A DNA stretch of 64,000 bases, taken from contig NZ_CP032677.1 of the NCBI RefSeq assembly GCF_003627215.1, forward strand, positions 5,367,559 to 5,431,558, written 5' to 3'. Below the pieces are notes generated by a model. That model made no database searches. It saw nothing but the letters and a program-made list of their open reading frames with translations, and was not told the DNA's origin. Both the position numbers and the translations under genes were made by a program. This stretch comes from Pseudomonas sp. Leaf58 (GTDB lineage: Bacteria > Pseudomonadota > Gammaproteobacteria > Pseudomonadales > Pseudomonadaceae). Shown in pieces: positions 35,744-45,979 of the stretch (within the stretch, counting starts at the first letter, position 1; each line of letters begins with the position of its first letter).

Positions 35744-35752
35744 TTATCCACA
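35744..35752. promoter_or_regulatory. Exact DnaA box between the two COG0523 genes
   Basis: TTATCCACA, an exact match to the DnaA consensus, lies in the intergenic space between the two COG0523 genes. Its neighbours at 35046 and 35897 are also exact (see the DnaA box group entry). Confidence 0.7.
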
Positions 35753-35788
35753 AAGAGCTGACCTGTGCATAACTAACTACGCAGGCGC

Positions 35789-36997
35789 TCACGCTGTCGA
35801 CTCTTGGTGCCAAGGGCCAAATGGATCGGGCAGACGCAACCATCCCATGTAGCCCCAGTTCATCTCCTCATCTGTTAACAGGCAAGCATCGAGGGCTGTG
35901 GATAATTTTTCGAAGTTAATATTCTGCCCGATGAACACCAGCTCCTGCCGGCAGTCACCGCTTTCTGCAGTCCAGTTTTTCAGGATCGAAGCCGTGTTAT
36001 CCACATCCTGCGGCCACTCCTCACGCGGCACGAAGCGCCACCAACGGCCCGCCAAGCCATAGCGCATCATTCCACCCGCCTGCGACCAGCTGCCGGCCTC
36101 CTGGTATTTGCTGGCCAGCCAGAAAAAACCTTTAGAACGCAGCAGCCGGCCGTTGCTCCAGGGCGTGTGGATAAAGTCGAAAAAGCGTTGTGGATGAAGC
36201 GGGCGCCGGGCCTGCCAGGTGGTGGCCGCAATGCCGTACTCTTCGGTCTCCGGCACATGCTCGCCGCGTAGTTCCTGCAGCCACCCCGGGGCCTGTGCAG
36301 CCTGGTCGAAGTCGAACAGCCCGGTGTCGAGGATACGCGCCAGAGGCACCTCGCCCATAACCATGGGCACGATCTGCGCCCGGGCATTGAGGCTGCGCAA
36401 GATGGCCGTGAGCTCTTCACGCTCGTGCTGGCTGATCAGGTCGATCTTGCTGAGCAATAGCACATCGGCAAACTCCACCTGTTCGATCAACAAGTCACTG
36501 ATCGAGCGCTCGTCGTCTTCACCTAGGGTTTCGCCGCGGCTAGCCAGGCTGTCTGCTGCCTGATAATCACGCAAGAAGTTGAGGCCATCGACCACAGTAA
36601 CCATGGTGTCCAGGCGCGCCATGTCGGACAGGCTGCGGCCCTGCTCGTTGCGGAAGGTGAAGGTCTCGGCCACCGGCAGTGGCTCCGAAATACCCGTGGA
36701 CTCGATGAGCAGGTAATCGAAGCGGCCTTCTTCGGCCAGCCGTGCCACTTCCTCAAGCAGGTCTTCACGCAGCGTGCAGCAGATGCAGCCATTGCTCATC
36801 TCCACCAGTTTTTCTTCTGCACGGTTCAGGCTGACGTTGCGCTGCACCTCACTGGCGTCGATGTTGATTTCGCTCATGTCGTTGACGATGACTGCGACCC
36901 GTAAGTTGTCGCGGTTCCGCAGCACATGGTTGAGCAAGGTGCTCTTGCCGGCGCCAAGGAAGCCGGAAAGTACGGTGACAGGTAGACGATTGAACAT
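35789..36997 (-). CDS. COG0523 (CobW-type) GTPase, ZigA/YjiA-like, second of a pair
   Basis: A 402-residue G3E GTPase, putative zinc metallochaperone. Walker A is [13 protein letters not shown] (residues 10-22), the metal motif is CICC (Cys71, 73, 74) and SKIDL is the guanine-recognition site. The C-terminal CobW_C domain begins near residue 275 ([20 protein letters not shown]). ATG 36997 ([10 protein letters not shown]) fits the family start. A Zur-type palindrome at 37045-37059 lies just upstream and is shared with the divergent folE2, so zinc-starvation induction is expected. Confidence 0.9.
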   Translation of the reverse strand: MFNRLPVTVLSGFLGAGKSTLLNHVLRNRDNLRVAVIVNDMSEINIDASEVQRNVSLNRAEEKLVEMSNGCICCTLREDLLEEVARLAEEGRFDYLLIESTGISEPLPVAETFTFRNEQGRSLSDMARLDTMVTVVDGLNFLRDYQAADSLASRGETLGEDDERSISDLLIEQVEFADVLLLSKIDLISQHEREELTAILRSLNARAQIVPMVMGEVPLARILDTGLFDFDQAAQAPGWLQELRGEHVPETEEYGIAATTWQARRPLHPQRFFDFIHTPWSNGRLLRSKGFFWLASKYQEAGSWSQAGGMMRYGLAGRWWRFVPREEWPQDVDNTASILKNWTAESGDCRQELVFIGQNINFEKLSTALDACLLTDEEMNWGYMGWLRLPDPFGPWHQESTA

Positions 36998-37044
36998 GGC
37001 GAAACCTCTTCGGGCGGGCGCATTCGAAAGGATGCATTGCACAA

Positions 37045-37059
37045 TGTTATAAAGTAACA
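37045..37059. promoter_or_regulatory. Zur-type operator between COG0523 gene and folE2
   Basis: TGTTATAAAGTAACA has the GTTAY-N3-RTAAC form typical of Zur sites. It lies 48 bases upstream of the COG0523 start and about 100 bases upstream of folE2, so it can serve both divergent genes. FolE2 and COG0523 genes are known Zur targets in pseudomonads. Confidence 0.7.
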
Positions 37060-37160
37060 ATACAATTTCGCCAAGCGGTTCTCGACGGATGCGTGCTCAT
37101 CAGCGATGAGTCAGCTTGATCGGTGGTTGCCGCTGATCCACTTTCTGTTTGGAATATCAG

Positions 37161-38066
37161 ATGACCCAGCTACTGCTCCCCGACATTGCCGCCCAAGCCC
37201 AGGAATTCGCCTTGCCGTTAAACTGGGTGGGTATGTGCGGAATTGCCTTACCTGTGCAGGCCGAAGGGCGTACGGCAACTGCCAGCGTTGATGCCGGCGT
37301 TAGCCTGGTAGACGGTAGCGCACGGGGCATCCATATGTCGCGGCTTTACCTTGCCTTGGAGTCCTTGGCGCACCAACCGCTGACGCCGCTCGCAATCCGT
37401 CAGCTACTGGCTAACTTTCTCAGCAGCCATGCAGGCCTTTCTTGCGCAGCGTATCTACGCCTGCGCTTCGCCCATCTACTGAAAAGACCCGCACTGGTCA
37501 GCCAGTTGGACGGTTGGAAAAGCTATGCCGTAACTGTCGATGCAAGGCTGGAAAATGGAATGTTCCACGTGGAACTATCGGTTTCCGTCCCTTACTCCTC
37601 GACCTGCCCGTGCTCGGCTGCACTTGCTCGACAGCTGATTCAGCAGCAGTTCCAAGCACACTTCAGCACTGAGCAGGTCGACAAGTCTGCAATGTTGCAA
37701 TGGTTAGGCACCACCCAAGGCATCGTGGCGACGCCTCACAGCCAACGTAGCAATGCGCAAATTCAGGTAAGGCTAAACAGCAATCAGCAGACGCTACCCA
37801 TAACCGAGCTGATCGACTGCGTAGAAGCAAGCTTGGGCACAGCGGTACAGACCGCCGTGAAACGTGCAGACGAACAAGCGTTCGCCTTGGCCAACGGGCA
37901 AAACCTGATGTTCTGCGAAGACGCCGCGCGACGCCTGCATCAATCGCTACGGCAAATAGAATGGAGTACGGCTTTTAAGCTGCGCGTGGAACATGCAGAA
38001 AGCCTGCATGCCCACGACGCAGTGGCGACCAGCCAGTGGCGATGGGATGTCAGCTGCGCGGTTTGA
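37161..38066 (+). CDS. folE2: GTP cyclohydrolase FolE2 (type IB, metal-flexible)
   Basis: This 301-residue enzyme makes dihydroneopterin triphosphate, the first step of folate synthesis, without needing zinc, and substitutes for FolE when zinc is scarce. Family landmarks are CGIALPVQAEG near the N-terminus, the HMSRLYLALE segment, PYSSTCPCSAALARQL (CPC at 149-151, the conserved Cys site) and the C-terminal ESLHAHDAVA (280-289). Family members usually read CPCSK; here Ala follows. ATG 37161 follows a modest GGA. A parS site (37561-37576) lies in frame inside. It overlaps the DUF3617 gene by 17 bases. Confidence 0.9.
   Translation: MTQLLLPDIAAQAQEFALPLNWVGMCGIALPVQAEGRTATASVDAGVSLVDGSARGIHMSRLYLALESLAHQPLTPLAIRQLLANFLSSHAGLSCAAYLRLRFAHLLKRPALVSQLDGWKSYAVTVDARLENGMFHVELSVSVPYSSTCPCSAALARQLIQQQFQAHFSTEQVDKSAMLQWLGTTQGIVATPHSQRSNAQIQVRLNSNQQTLPITELIDCVEASLGTAVQTAVKRADEQAFALANGQNLMFCEDAARRLHQSLRQIEWSTAFKLRVEHAESLHAHDAVATSQWRWDVSCAV
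37561..37576. other. parS site (ParB binding) inside folE2
   Basis: TGTTCCACGTGGAACT is a near-perfect palindrome and agrees with the bacterial parS consensus TGTTCCACGTGGAACA at 15 of 16 bases. It encodes part of MFHVEL in folE2, so it is tolerated within a coding gene. Its distance of about 26 kb from oriC is within the range where pseudomonad parS sites cluster. Confidence 0.88.
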
Positions 38067-38577
38067 CCGAGCCGCAGTCATTGCCCAACCACACGGCACG
38101 CGTGTTCATGCTGCCTTGCTGTTGCACACCCGAAGCGTTGAAGGTGCCGTTGACCTGAGTGGTAAACTCCCGATCACTCAGGAAAGTCGCCTGGCCGCTG
38201 CCCTGTGCCTTTGGGCAACTGAACTGGAACTTCCACACATTGCCGGTGCGGTCGGTGATTTTTTGCGTGCAACCTGACTTAGGGTCCTGCAGCGGAATGT
38301 CGTTGGTAGCCACTTGCTCTGGCGTCAGGCACGACCGTACGCCCTTGCCGCCCACAGTCACCCCCTGTTTGGCCAGCACTCCTTCCATCATTGCGCGTTG
38401 CTCCGGCGGCAGGTTCTTCAACTGGCCGAGCATGAATTCCATGTCGGGTAACGGCTTGCCATCGACCTGCATATTGCTGGTGGTCAGCTCCCACAAGCCT
38501 GGCTGCAGCATCTGAGCTTGCACCAGTGGGCTGCTCACACCTAGGGCCAACGCCAACAGTGGCAGACGAATCTTCAT
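38050..38577 (-). CDS. Secreted DUF3617 family protein
   Basis: This 175-residue protein starts with the signal peptide MKIRLPLLALALGVSSPLVQ-AQ. The mature part has the DUF3617 layout: PGLWELTTSNMQVDGKPLPD near the start, then MMEGVLAKQGVTVGGKGVRS, and a disulfide-ready Cys set in SCLTPEQVA, SGCTQKI, FSCPKA and NDCGS. The function is unknown. ATG 38577 with GGAGCG upstream is chosen over an open longer frame to 38640. Convergent overlap of 17 bases with folE2. Confidence 0.82.
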   Translation of the reverse strand: MKIRLPLLALALGVSSPLVQAQMLQPGLWELTTSNMQVDGKPLPDMEFMLGQLKNLPPEQRAMMEGVLAKQGVTVGGKGVRSCLTPEQVATNDIPLQDPKSGCTQKITDRTGNVWKFQFSCPKAQGSGQATFLSDREFTTQVNGTFNASGVQQQGSMNTRAVWLGNDCGSVKPRS

Positions 38578-38707
38578 GGACAAACGCTCCTGGAAAAACC
38601 GGCCAACCAGGCCGGGCTGAGCCTTAGACGCCAAATCCACCTGCGGGTTGCAAGGCAGACCGAGAACGTGTTCTGTTACTTCAGTGTACTCGCCAAGCAG
38701 GATGCAT

Positions 38708-40147
38708 ATGGATTACCACAGCCCCTACTTCTTCGGTTACCTACTCGGCCTGGTTCACCTGTTGGGTATCGTCGCCGCTCTGCATGCACTGTTCACCGTG
38801 CGCACTGCCCAAGGCGCAATCGCTTGGGCCATGCCGCTATTCTTCATTCCCTACCTCACGTTGATCCCTTACCTTGTCTTCGGTGCCCGCTCGTTCTATG
38901 CCTACATCAAGGCCCGGCGCCAGGCCAATCAGGAAATGCACGTGGCCATGGCCAACCTAAACTGGCGTCCTTGGGTAGAAGAAGCACTCACCGCCCGCGA
39001 GTCGGAAAGCTACGCGGCCTTGCGCGCCATGCCCAAGCTCGGGCGCATGCCATGCCTGGCAAACAACCAAGTGAAGCTGCTGATCGATGGCAAGGCAACA
39101 TTCGACGCAATCTTCACCGCTATCGAAAACGCCCACGACGTGGTGCTGGTGCAGTTTTTCATCATCCATGACGACGGCCTGGGCAAAGCGTTGCAGCAGT
39201 TGCTTTTACGCAAAGCCGCCGAAGGGGTGCAGGTTTTCGTGCTGTACGACCGCGTCGGCAGCCATGCCTTACCGGCAAGCTACAGCCAGGTGCTGCGCGA
39301 CGGTGGTGTGCAGATCCATGCCTTCGCCACGCGGCGTGGCTGGTTCAACCGCTTCCAGGTGAACTTCCGTAACCACCGCAAGATTGTGGTGGTGGATGGC
39401 CTGCTCGGTTTTATCGGCGGGCACAACGTGGGCGATGAGTACCTCGGTGCGCATCCGCAGCTATCACCGTGGCGCGACACCCATGTGCAGATCAGCGGGC
39501 CGGTACTGGCCTGCCTGCAGGAGTCATTTGCCGAGGATTGGTACTGGGCCGCGCGCCAACTCCCGCCGCTTATTTTGCCGGACACCTACCCAGATAACGG
39601 CGTGCTGTGCCAAGCCCTGGCCAGCGGCCCGGCCGACCCGCAGGAAACCTGCTCGCTGTTCTTCCTTGAGGCAATCCATTCGGCTACCCGCCGGGTGTGG
39701 ATCACCAGCCCGTACTTTATCCCCGATGAAGCGGTATTTGCCGCGTTGCGCCTGGCAGTATTGCGCGGGGTGGATGTGCGGGTACTGATCCCGTCACGCC
39801 CTGACCATCGCATCGTTTATGCTGCTTCCAGCCTGTTTGCCTTCGAAGCGGTACGTGCGGGTGTGCGCATGTTCCGCTACCAGCCAGGCTTTCTGCATCA
39901 GAAGGTGGTGCTGGTAGATAACGATGTCAGCGCGATCGGCAGTGCCAACCTGGACAACCGCTCGTTCCGTCTGAACTTCGAAATTACCTTACTAACGGTC
40001 GACCGCGGCTTCGCCGACCAGGTTGAGAGCATGCTGCTGCATGACTTTGAACAGGCGCGGGAAATCACTGCGGAAGACAGCCGCGATACTCATCGGCTGC
40101 AGCAGTTGGGGATGCGGATTGCGCGGCTGATTTCGCCGATTCTCTGA
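38708..40147 (+). CDS. cls: Cardiolipin synthase
   Basis: A 479-residue inner-membrane phospholipase D-like enzyme that joins two phosphatidylglycerols to make cardiolipin. It has two N-terminal membrane segments ([40 protein letters not shown]), then two catalytic HKD motifs, HRKIVVVD (His223) and HQKVVLVD (His397). I chose ATG 38708 (MDYHSP) because GCAGGA sits 7-12 bases upstream. Another ATG is 6 bases earlier. Single gene, divergent from the DUF3617 gene. Confidence 0.93.
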   Translation: MDYHSPYFFGYLLGLVHLLGIVAALHALFTVRTAQGAIAWAMPLFFIPYLTLIPYLVFGARSFYAYIKARRQANQEMHVAMANLNWRPWVEEALTARESESYAALRAMPKLGRMPCLANNQVKLLIDGKATFDAIFTAIENAHDVVLVQFFIIHDDGLGKALQQLLLRKAAEGVQVFVLYDRVGSHALPASYSQVLRDGGVQIHAFATRRGWFNRFQVNFRNHRKIVVVDGLLGFIGGHNVGDEYLGAHPQLSPWRDTHVQISGPVLACLQESFAEDWYWAARQLPPLILPDTYPDNGVLCQALASGPADPQETCSLFFLEAIHSATRRVWITSPYFIPDEAVFAALRLAVLRGVDVRVLIPSRPDHRIVYAASSLFAFEAVRAGVRMFRYQPGFLHQKVVLVDNDVSAIGSANLDNRSFRLNFEITLLTVDRGFADQVESMLLHDFEQAREITAEDSRDTHRLQQLGMRIARLISPIL

Positions 40148-40177
40148 AGGCACCGCGTACAGCTTAAGGAGGCCCCC

Positions 40178-40207
40178 CTGCGGGAGCGGGTTCACCCGCG
40201 CCCACAG
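40178..40207. repeat. REP-like palindrome between cls and cfa
   Basis: The core GCGGGAGCGGGTTCACCCGC reads as GCGGGT/ACCCGC around a short loop, resembling the other REP elements. It lies between two convergent genes. Confidence 0.55.
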
Positions 40208-40218
40208 GGTTTGCCTCT

Positions 40219-41403
40219 TCAGCGGTACAGGTCTTCGCGTGTCCAGGGCAGGTTATGGTGCCCATCGGCATAGGGCTTCACTGCCAGTATCTGATGCAGG
40301 TTGATCCAGCCCTTTTGGAAGGCATAGGCACACCCGGCCAGGTAAAGGCGCCAAATGCGCAGGGTTTTTTCGGGCACCAGCGTAGCCGCCTTGTGCAACT
40401 GGTTCTCCAGGTTCTCGCTCCAGTGGTGCAGGGTTTTGGCGTAGTGCAGGCGCAGGCTTTCCACGTCCACCACCTCCAGTCCCGCTTCACAGATGCTGGC
40501 ACTGATCATCGACAAGTGCGGCAGCTCACCGTGCGGGAACACGTAGCGGTCGATGAACTCGCCGGCACCCCGCCCCACCGGTCGCCCATCGACATGCTTG
40601 GCAGTGATACCGTGGTTCATCACCAGGCCCCCTTCCCTCACGGCGCCGAACAGCTTCTGGCAATACAGCGCCAGGTTGGCATGCCCGACATGTTCGAACA
40701 TGCCAACGCTCACAACCTTGTCGAAACGGCCATCCTGAGGCAGGTCACGGTAGTCGAGAATCTGCAGGTCAACCTTGGCGGCCAAGCCCTCCGCCTTGAC
40801 ACGCTGGCGGCCAAGTTTGAGTTGCTCCTTACTCAAGGTAATGCCGAACACCTTGGCGCCATATTCGCGAGCGGCGAAACGTGCCAACCCGCCCCAGCCA
40901 CAACCGACGTCGAGCAAGTAGTCACCGTTGTCCAGGCGTAGCTTGCGGCAGAGGTGATCGAATTTATCCTGCTGGGCCTGATCTAGCGTGTTATCCGCTT
41001 CGCGGAAATAGGCACACGAATAGGCCATGTCCTGATCCAGCCATAGCTGGTAGAACGCGTTGGAAACGTCATAGTGGTAGGAAATGGCTTCGGCATCGGT
41101 GCTTTTGTCATGGGCATGCCGTTGCGGCGGAGTGTCGTCCTCGGCGGTCACAAGCGCTTCGCTGAGTTCGTCGCAGACGCGGATGGCTTCACCCATATCC
41201 CCTTCCAGCTCCAGCTTGCCTTCCACAAATGCAGTGCCCAGCTGTTCCAGGCTGGGGTGGGTCAGCTGGCTGATCAGCTGGGGCTCCTTGACCAGGATAG
41301 TCACTTGCGGGGAAGGCCCCAGATCGAACTGGTTGCCATCCCACAGTTTCAGCCGAAGTGGGAGATGCAGGCTCTGCAGTGCCGGTGGAAGTTGCGCAAG
41401 CAT
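40219..41403 (-). CDS. cfa: Cyclopropane-fatty-acyl-phospholipid synthase
   Basis: A 394-residue SAM-dependent methyltransferase that adds a methylene group to unsaturated phospholipid acyl chains, usually in stationary phase. SAM motif I is LLDVGCGWGGLARFAARE (about 163-180). Other signature segments are YHYDVSNAFYQLWLDQDMAY, GITLSKEQ and SVGMFEHVG. AGGAGGG lies upstream of ATG 41403. In other bacteria cfa depends on RpoS. No clear RpoS promoter could be set here. Divergent from lpd. Confidence 0.93.
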   Translation of the reverse strand: MLAQLPPALQSLHLPLRLKLWDGNQFDLGPSPQVTILVKEPQLISQLTHPSLEQLGTAFVEGKLELEGDMGEAIRVCDELSEALVTAEDDTPPQRHAHDKSTDAEAISYHYDVSNAFYQLWLDQDMAYSCAYFREADNTLDQAQQDKFDHLCRKLRLDNGDYLLDVGCGWGGLARFAAREYGAKVFGITLSKEQLKLGRQRVKAEGLAAKVDLQILDYRDLPQDGRFDKVVSVGMFEHVGHANLALYCQKLFGAVREGGLVMNHGITAKHVDGRPVGRGAGEFIDRYVFPHGELPHLSMISASICEAGLEVVDVESLRLHYAKTLHHWSENLENQLHKAATLVPEKTLRIWRLYLAGCAYAFQKGWINLHQILAVKPYADGHHNLPWTREDLYR

Positions 41404-41537
41404 GAACGACCCTCCTATCCATATTTGGCCACAACGCCTGATATTTCGAGCGTTGCCGGATCAGAGTAGTTCATTCGAGAGAGGTTTCCTCTAAACGCGA
41501 CCATGGTCTAGAACCAACTGATCTTATCTATGCAGTA

Positions 41538-41551
41538 GATTGTATACAATT
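41538..41551. promoter_or_regulatory. Palindrome ATTGTATACAAT upstream of lpd, GntR-type operator look
   Basis: ATTGTATACAAT is a perfect 12-base palindrome, extended to TAGATTGTATACAATTCTAG with minor mismatches. The TTGTATACAA core resembles operators of GntR-family (FadR-branch) regulators. It lies about 60-70 bases upstream of the lpd start in the cfa-lpd gap. No GntR gene of that branch is close by. Regulator unknown. Confidence 0.5.
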
Positions 41552-41610
41552 CTAGCGTCTGAGCTTAACCTTATGCCCCTCTCGCGCTTCCTCATCCTGG
41601 AGTTGAACCC

Positions 41611-43011
<1,401 letters not shown>

Positions 43012-43050
43012 TTCGCAAGAGCGAGCGGAGCGATGCAGCACTAACGCGAA

Positions 43051-43090
43051 AAGGCCGCTGCTACAGGAACATCCCTGTAGCAGCGGCCTT
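43051..43090 (-). terminator. Perfect 17-base hairpin between lpd and glmS
   Basis: AAGGCCGCTGCTACAGG at 43051-43067 pairs fully with CCTGTAGCAGCGGCCTT at 43074-43090 around a 6-base loop. On the minus strand it ends in TTTT, so it can stop glmS transcription. It may also serve lpd in the other direction. Confidence 0.85.
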
Positions 43091-43102
43091 GTATCGTGAC
43101 GG

Positions 43103-43166
43103 GGTGCAAAGCATCCCCAGGCTTCTGCCCTACTCGACCGTAACCGACTTCGCCAGGTTACGCGGC
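43103..43166 (-). other. attTn7 region at the end of glmS, unoccupied
   Basis: TnsD of Tn7 recognises the last codons of glmS and Tn7 inserts about 25 bases past the stop. The protein end [11 protein letters not shown] is fully conserved with enteric GlmS, so the recognition sequence should be present, and the insertion point falls near 43105. The downstream sequence runs straight into the hairpin and lpd with no Tn7-like end, so the site is empty. Confidence 0.65.
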
Positions 43167-44965
43167 TGGTCCACGTCGGTGCCCTTGAGCACAGCCACGT
43201 AGTACGACAGCAACTGCAGCGGGATGGTGTACAGGATCGGCGCCAAGGCGTCGGCAATGTGCGGCACATTGATCACGTGAGTACCTTCGCCATTGGTCAT
43301 GCCGGCCTGCTCATCAGCGAACACTACCAGTTCACCCCCACGGGCACGCACTTCCTGCAGGTTGGACTTCAGCTTCTCCAGCAGTTCGTTGTTAGGCGCA
43401 ACGGTCACCACTGGCATGTCGTTGTCCACCAGCGCCAGCGGGCCATGCTTCAGTTCGCCGGCTGGGTAAGCTTCAGCGTGGATGTAAGAGATTTCCTTAA
43501 GCTTGAGCGCACCCTCCATCGCGACTGGGTACTGTGCACCGCGGCCCAGGAACAGGGTGTGGTGCTTGTCGGCGAACAGCTCGGCGATTTTCTCGACAGT
43601 AGCGTCCATGGCCAGGGCTTCGCCCAGGCGGGCCGGCAGGCGGCGCAGCTCTTCAACCAGCTCGGCTTCAACACCAGCTTCCAGAGTACCGCGCACCTGG
43701 CCCAGGGCCAGAGTCAGCAGCATCAGCGAAACCAATTGGGTGGTGAAGGCTTTGGTCGAAGCCACGCCGATTTCTGGGCCGGCCAGGGTCAGCAGGGTGA
43801 GGTCCGATTCACGCACCAGCGAGCTAATGCCCACGTTGCAGATCGCCAGGCTGCCGAGGAAGCCCAGCTCCTTAGCGTTGCGCAGCGCAGCCAGGGTGTC
43901 GGCGGTTTCGCCGGACTGCGAGATGGAAACGAACAGCGTGTCTGGCTGCACCACCACTTTGCGGTAACGGAACTCACTGGCCACCTCCACTTGGCACGGG
44001 ATGCCAGCCAGGCTTTCCAGCCAGTAACGGGCAACCATACCGGCGTGGTAGCTGGTGCCGCAGGCAACGATCTGCACATTGCGCACCTTGCCGAACAGCT
44101 CGGCAGCCTGCGGGCCAAACGCTTGGACCAACACATTGTCCTTGCCCAGGCGGCCTTCCAGGGTGCGTTGTACAACGGTTGGCTGCTCATGGATTTCCTT
44201 GAGCATGAAGTGGCGATAAGTACCTTTGTCTGCGGCTTCGGCGCCTTCGTGATACTGCACGGTTTCGCGCTGGACCTTGTGACCGTCCTGGTCCCAGATG
44301 GCGACCTGGTCACGGCAGATTTCGGCAATGTCACCTTCTTCCAAGTACATGAAGCGGTCGGTGACTTGGCGCAAGGCCAACTGGTCGGACGCCAGGAAAT
44401 TCTCGCCCAGGCCCAAACCGATGACCAGCGGGCTACCGCTGCGTGCCGCCACCAGGCGGTCAGGCTGTTTGGCGCTGACCAGCGCCAGGCCGTAGGCACC
44501 GTGCAGGCGCTTCACGGCGGCCTTCAGGGCATCGGCCAGGTCTGGAATGGTCTTCAGGGTGTGGTGGATCAGGTGGACGATAACTTCGGTATCGGTTTGC
44601 GAAGTGAAGACGTAGCCAAGGCTCTTCAGCTCTTCACGCAGCTCTTCGTGGTTCTCGATGATGCCGTTATGCACCACAGCCAGTTCATGGCTCGAGAAGT
44701 GCGGGTGGGCGTTGCCTTCGGTCGGCGCGCCGTGGGTAGCCCAACGGGTGTGGGCGATGCCCAGCTGGCCAGCCAGTGGCTCGGCGGCAACAGCAGCTTC
44801 CAGCTCACTGACCTTACCGATACGGCGCCGGCGCTGCAGCTCACCGTTCTGGGTGAGGACAGCCAGGCCGGCGCTGTCGTACCCGCGGTACTCAAGGCGC
44901 TTTAGCCCTTCAATCAAGATGGCTGTGATATTGCGCTCGGCGACGGCACCTACGATTCCACACAT
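43130..44965 (-). CDS. glmS: Glucosamine-6-phosphate synthase GlmS
   Basis: A 611-residue amidotransferase that makes glucosamine-6-phosphate from fructose-6-phosphate and glutamine for peptidoglycan and LPS. The N-terminal glutaminase domain begins [15 protein letters not shown] with Cys2 as nucleophile, followed by [13 protein letters not shown] and [10 protein letters not shown]. Two SIS domains follow ([39 protein letters not shown]), ending in the conserved LAKSVTVE. It begins 3 bases from the GlmR stop, so they form an operon. Confidence 0.95.
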   Translation of the reverse strand: MCGIVGAVAERNITAILIEGLKRLEYRGYDSAGLAVLTQNGELQRRRRIGKVSELEAAVAAEPLAGQLGIAHTRWATHGAPTEGNAHPHFSSHELAVVHNGIIENHEELREELKSLGYVFTSQTDTEVIVHLIHHTLKTIPDLADALKAAVKRLHGAYGLALVSAKQPDRLVAARSGSPLVIGLGLGENFLASDQLALRQVTDRFMYLEEGDIAEICRDQVAIWDQDGHKVQRETVQYHEGAEAADKGTYRHFMLKEIHEQPTVVQRTLEGRLGKDNVLVQAFGPQAAELFGKVRNVQIVACGTSYHAGMVARYWLESLAGIPCQVEVASEFRYRKVVVQPDTLFVSISQSGETADTLAALRNAKELGFLGSLAICNVGISSLVRESDLTLLTLAGPEIGVASTKAFTTQLVSLMLLTLALGQVRGTLEAGVEAELVEELRRLPARLGEALAMDATVEKIAELFADKHHTLFLGRGAQYPVAMEGALKLKEISYIHAEAYPAGELKHGPLALVDNDMPVVTVAPNNELLEKLKSNLQEVRARGGELVVFADEQAGMTNGEGTHVINVPHIADALAPILYTIPLQLLSYYVAVLKGTDVDQPRNLAKSVTVE

Positions 44966-44968
44966 GGT

Positions 44969-45745
44969 TTATTGCTCCTGGCTGATCGCGGCGCAGATCA
45001 GGTTGATGCCGCGGGCTTGAATTTGTTCGCGTGCCGCTGCGGGCAGGCGTTCATCTGTAATAAGGGTATGAACGTTGCCCCAAGGCAGCTCGAGATTCGG
45101 GATCTTGCGCCCTACCTTGTCCGATTCGACCATCACGATCACTTCACGAGCGACTTCAGCCATGACCCGGCTCAACCCGAGCAACTCGTTGAACGTGGTA
45201 GTACCGCGGCCGAGGTCGATGCCGTCGGCACCGATGAACAGCTGGTCGAAATCGTAAGAGCGCAGTACCTGCTCAGCGACCTGGCCCTGGAACGATTCCG
45301 AGTGCGGGTCCCAAGTGCCGCCGGTCATCAACAGCACCGGCTCGTGTTCGAGGTCGCAGATGGCACGCGCCACATTCAGCGAATTGGTCATCACCACCAG
45401 GCCCGGCTGGCGCCCCAGTTCGGGGATCATGGCTGCGGTGGTGCTGCCGCTGTCGATGATGATGCGCGCATGTTCGCGAATACGTTCCACGGCAGCGCGG
45501 GCGATGGCCTTCTTGTAGGAAGACACCGGCTGGGCGGGTTCACCGAGCAGCTCTTGCGGGACCGGCACTGCGCCACCGTAACGGCGCAGCAGCAGGCCAT
45601 TGGTTTCCAGGGCGGCGAGGTCCTTGCGGATGGTGACTTCCGACGTTGCGAAACGCTTTGCCAAAGCGTCCACACTCACCTCGCCCTGCTCGCTGAGCAA
45701 AGCCAGAATATTGTGTCGCCGCTGCGGGGTGTTTCGTTTCGACAT
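44969..45745 (-). CDS. glmR: DeoR-family regulator GlmR
   Basis: A 258-residue DeoR-type regulator with an N-terminal helix-turn-helix (LSEQGEVSVDALAKRFATSE, VTIRKDLAALE) and a C-terminal sugar-phosphate-sensing domain (IIIDSGSTTAAMIPEL, FIGADGIDLGRGTT). Located between glmU and glmS and co-transcribed with glmS, it is expected to control glmS in response to amino-sugar phosphates. Two palindromes lie upstream (separate entries). In pseudomonads, loss of GlmR changes several envelope-related phenotypes. Confidence 0.88.
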   Translation of the reverse strand: MSKRNTPQRRHNILALLSEQGEVSVDALAKRFATSEVTIRKDLAALETNGLLLRRYGGAVPVPQELLGEPAQPVSSYKKAIARAAVERIREHARIIIDSGSTTAAMIPELGRQPGLVVMTNSLNVARAICDLEHEPVLLMTGGTWDPHSESFQGQVAEQVLRSYDFDQLFIGADGIDLGRGTTTFNELLGLSRVMAEVAREVIVMVESDKVGRKIPNLELPWGNVHTLITDERLPAAAREQIQARGINLICAAISQEQ

Positions 45746-45756
45746 GAGCGCTTAAG

Positions 45757-45769
45757 TTTCGATTCGAAA
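45757..45769. promoter_or_regulatory. Palindrome TTTCGATTCGAAA upstream of glmR
   Basis: TTTCGA-T-TCGAAA is a perfect palindrome 12 bases upstream of the glmR start. DeoR-family regulators often bind sites built on TTTCG, so it is a candidate GlmR operator. Confidence 0.45.
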
Positions 45770-45773
45770 GATA

Positions 45774-45787
45774 TTGATTGCAATCAA
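45774..45787. promoter_or_regulatory. Palindrome TTGATTGCAATCAA upstream of glmR
   Basis: TTGATTG-CAATCAA is a perfect 14-base palindrome about 29 bases upstream of the glmR start, next to the first palindrome. It may be an operator for GlmR or another regulator. An exact DnaA box at 45814-45822 lies 27 bases further upstream. Confidence 0.45.
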
Positions 45788-45922
45788 AACCTAAGATGAA
45801 GCATTCGTCAAGCTGTGGATAAAACTTCGCGACTCCTCTTCCCTGTAATCCCACCCCACCGGACTGCGTCAGCCCTTACTAATTGCAATGGAGTGTGGTT
45901 GCAAACGAGCATCTGTCCTCAC

Positions 45923-45956
45923 AAAAAAAGCCGACTTACTCACATAAGTCGGCTTT
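45923..45956 (-). terminator. Terminator of glmU
   Basis: AAAGCCGACTTA (45927-45938) pairs with TAAGTCGGCTTT (45945-45956) around CTCACA, and on the minus strand is followed by a seven-base T run (45923-45929). It lies about 24 bases beyond the glmU stop, so glmR-glmS has its own promoter. Confidence 0.92.
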
Positions 45957-45979
45957 CGATCGAAACAGCTGTGTATAAC

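Noticed and set aside
43259..44905. A 548-codon plus-strand open frame opposite glmS
   Set aside because: The composition is Gln/His-rich, without domains, and the GlmS motifs are on the minus strand.
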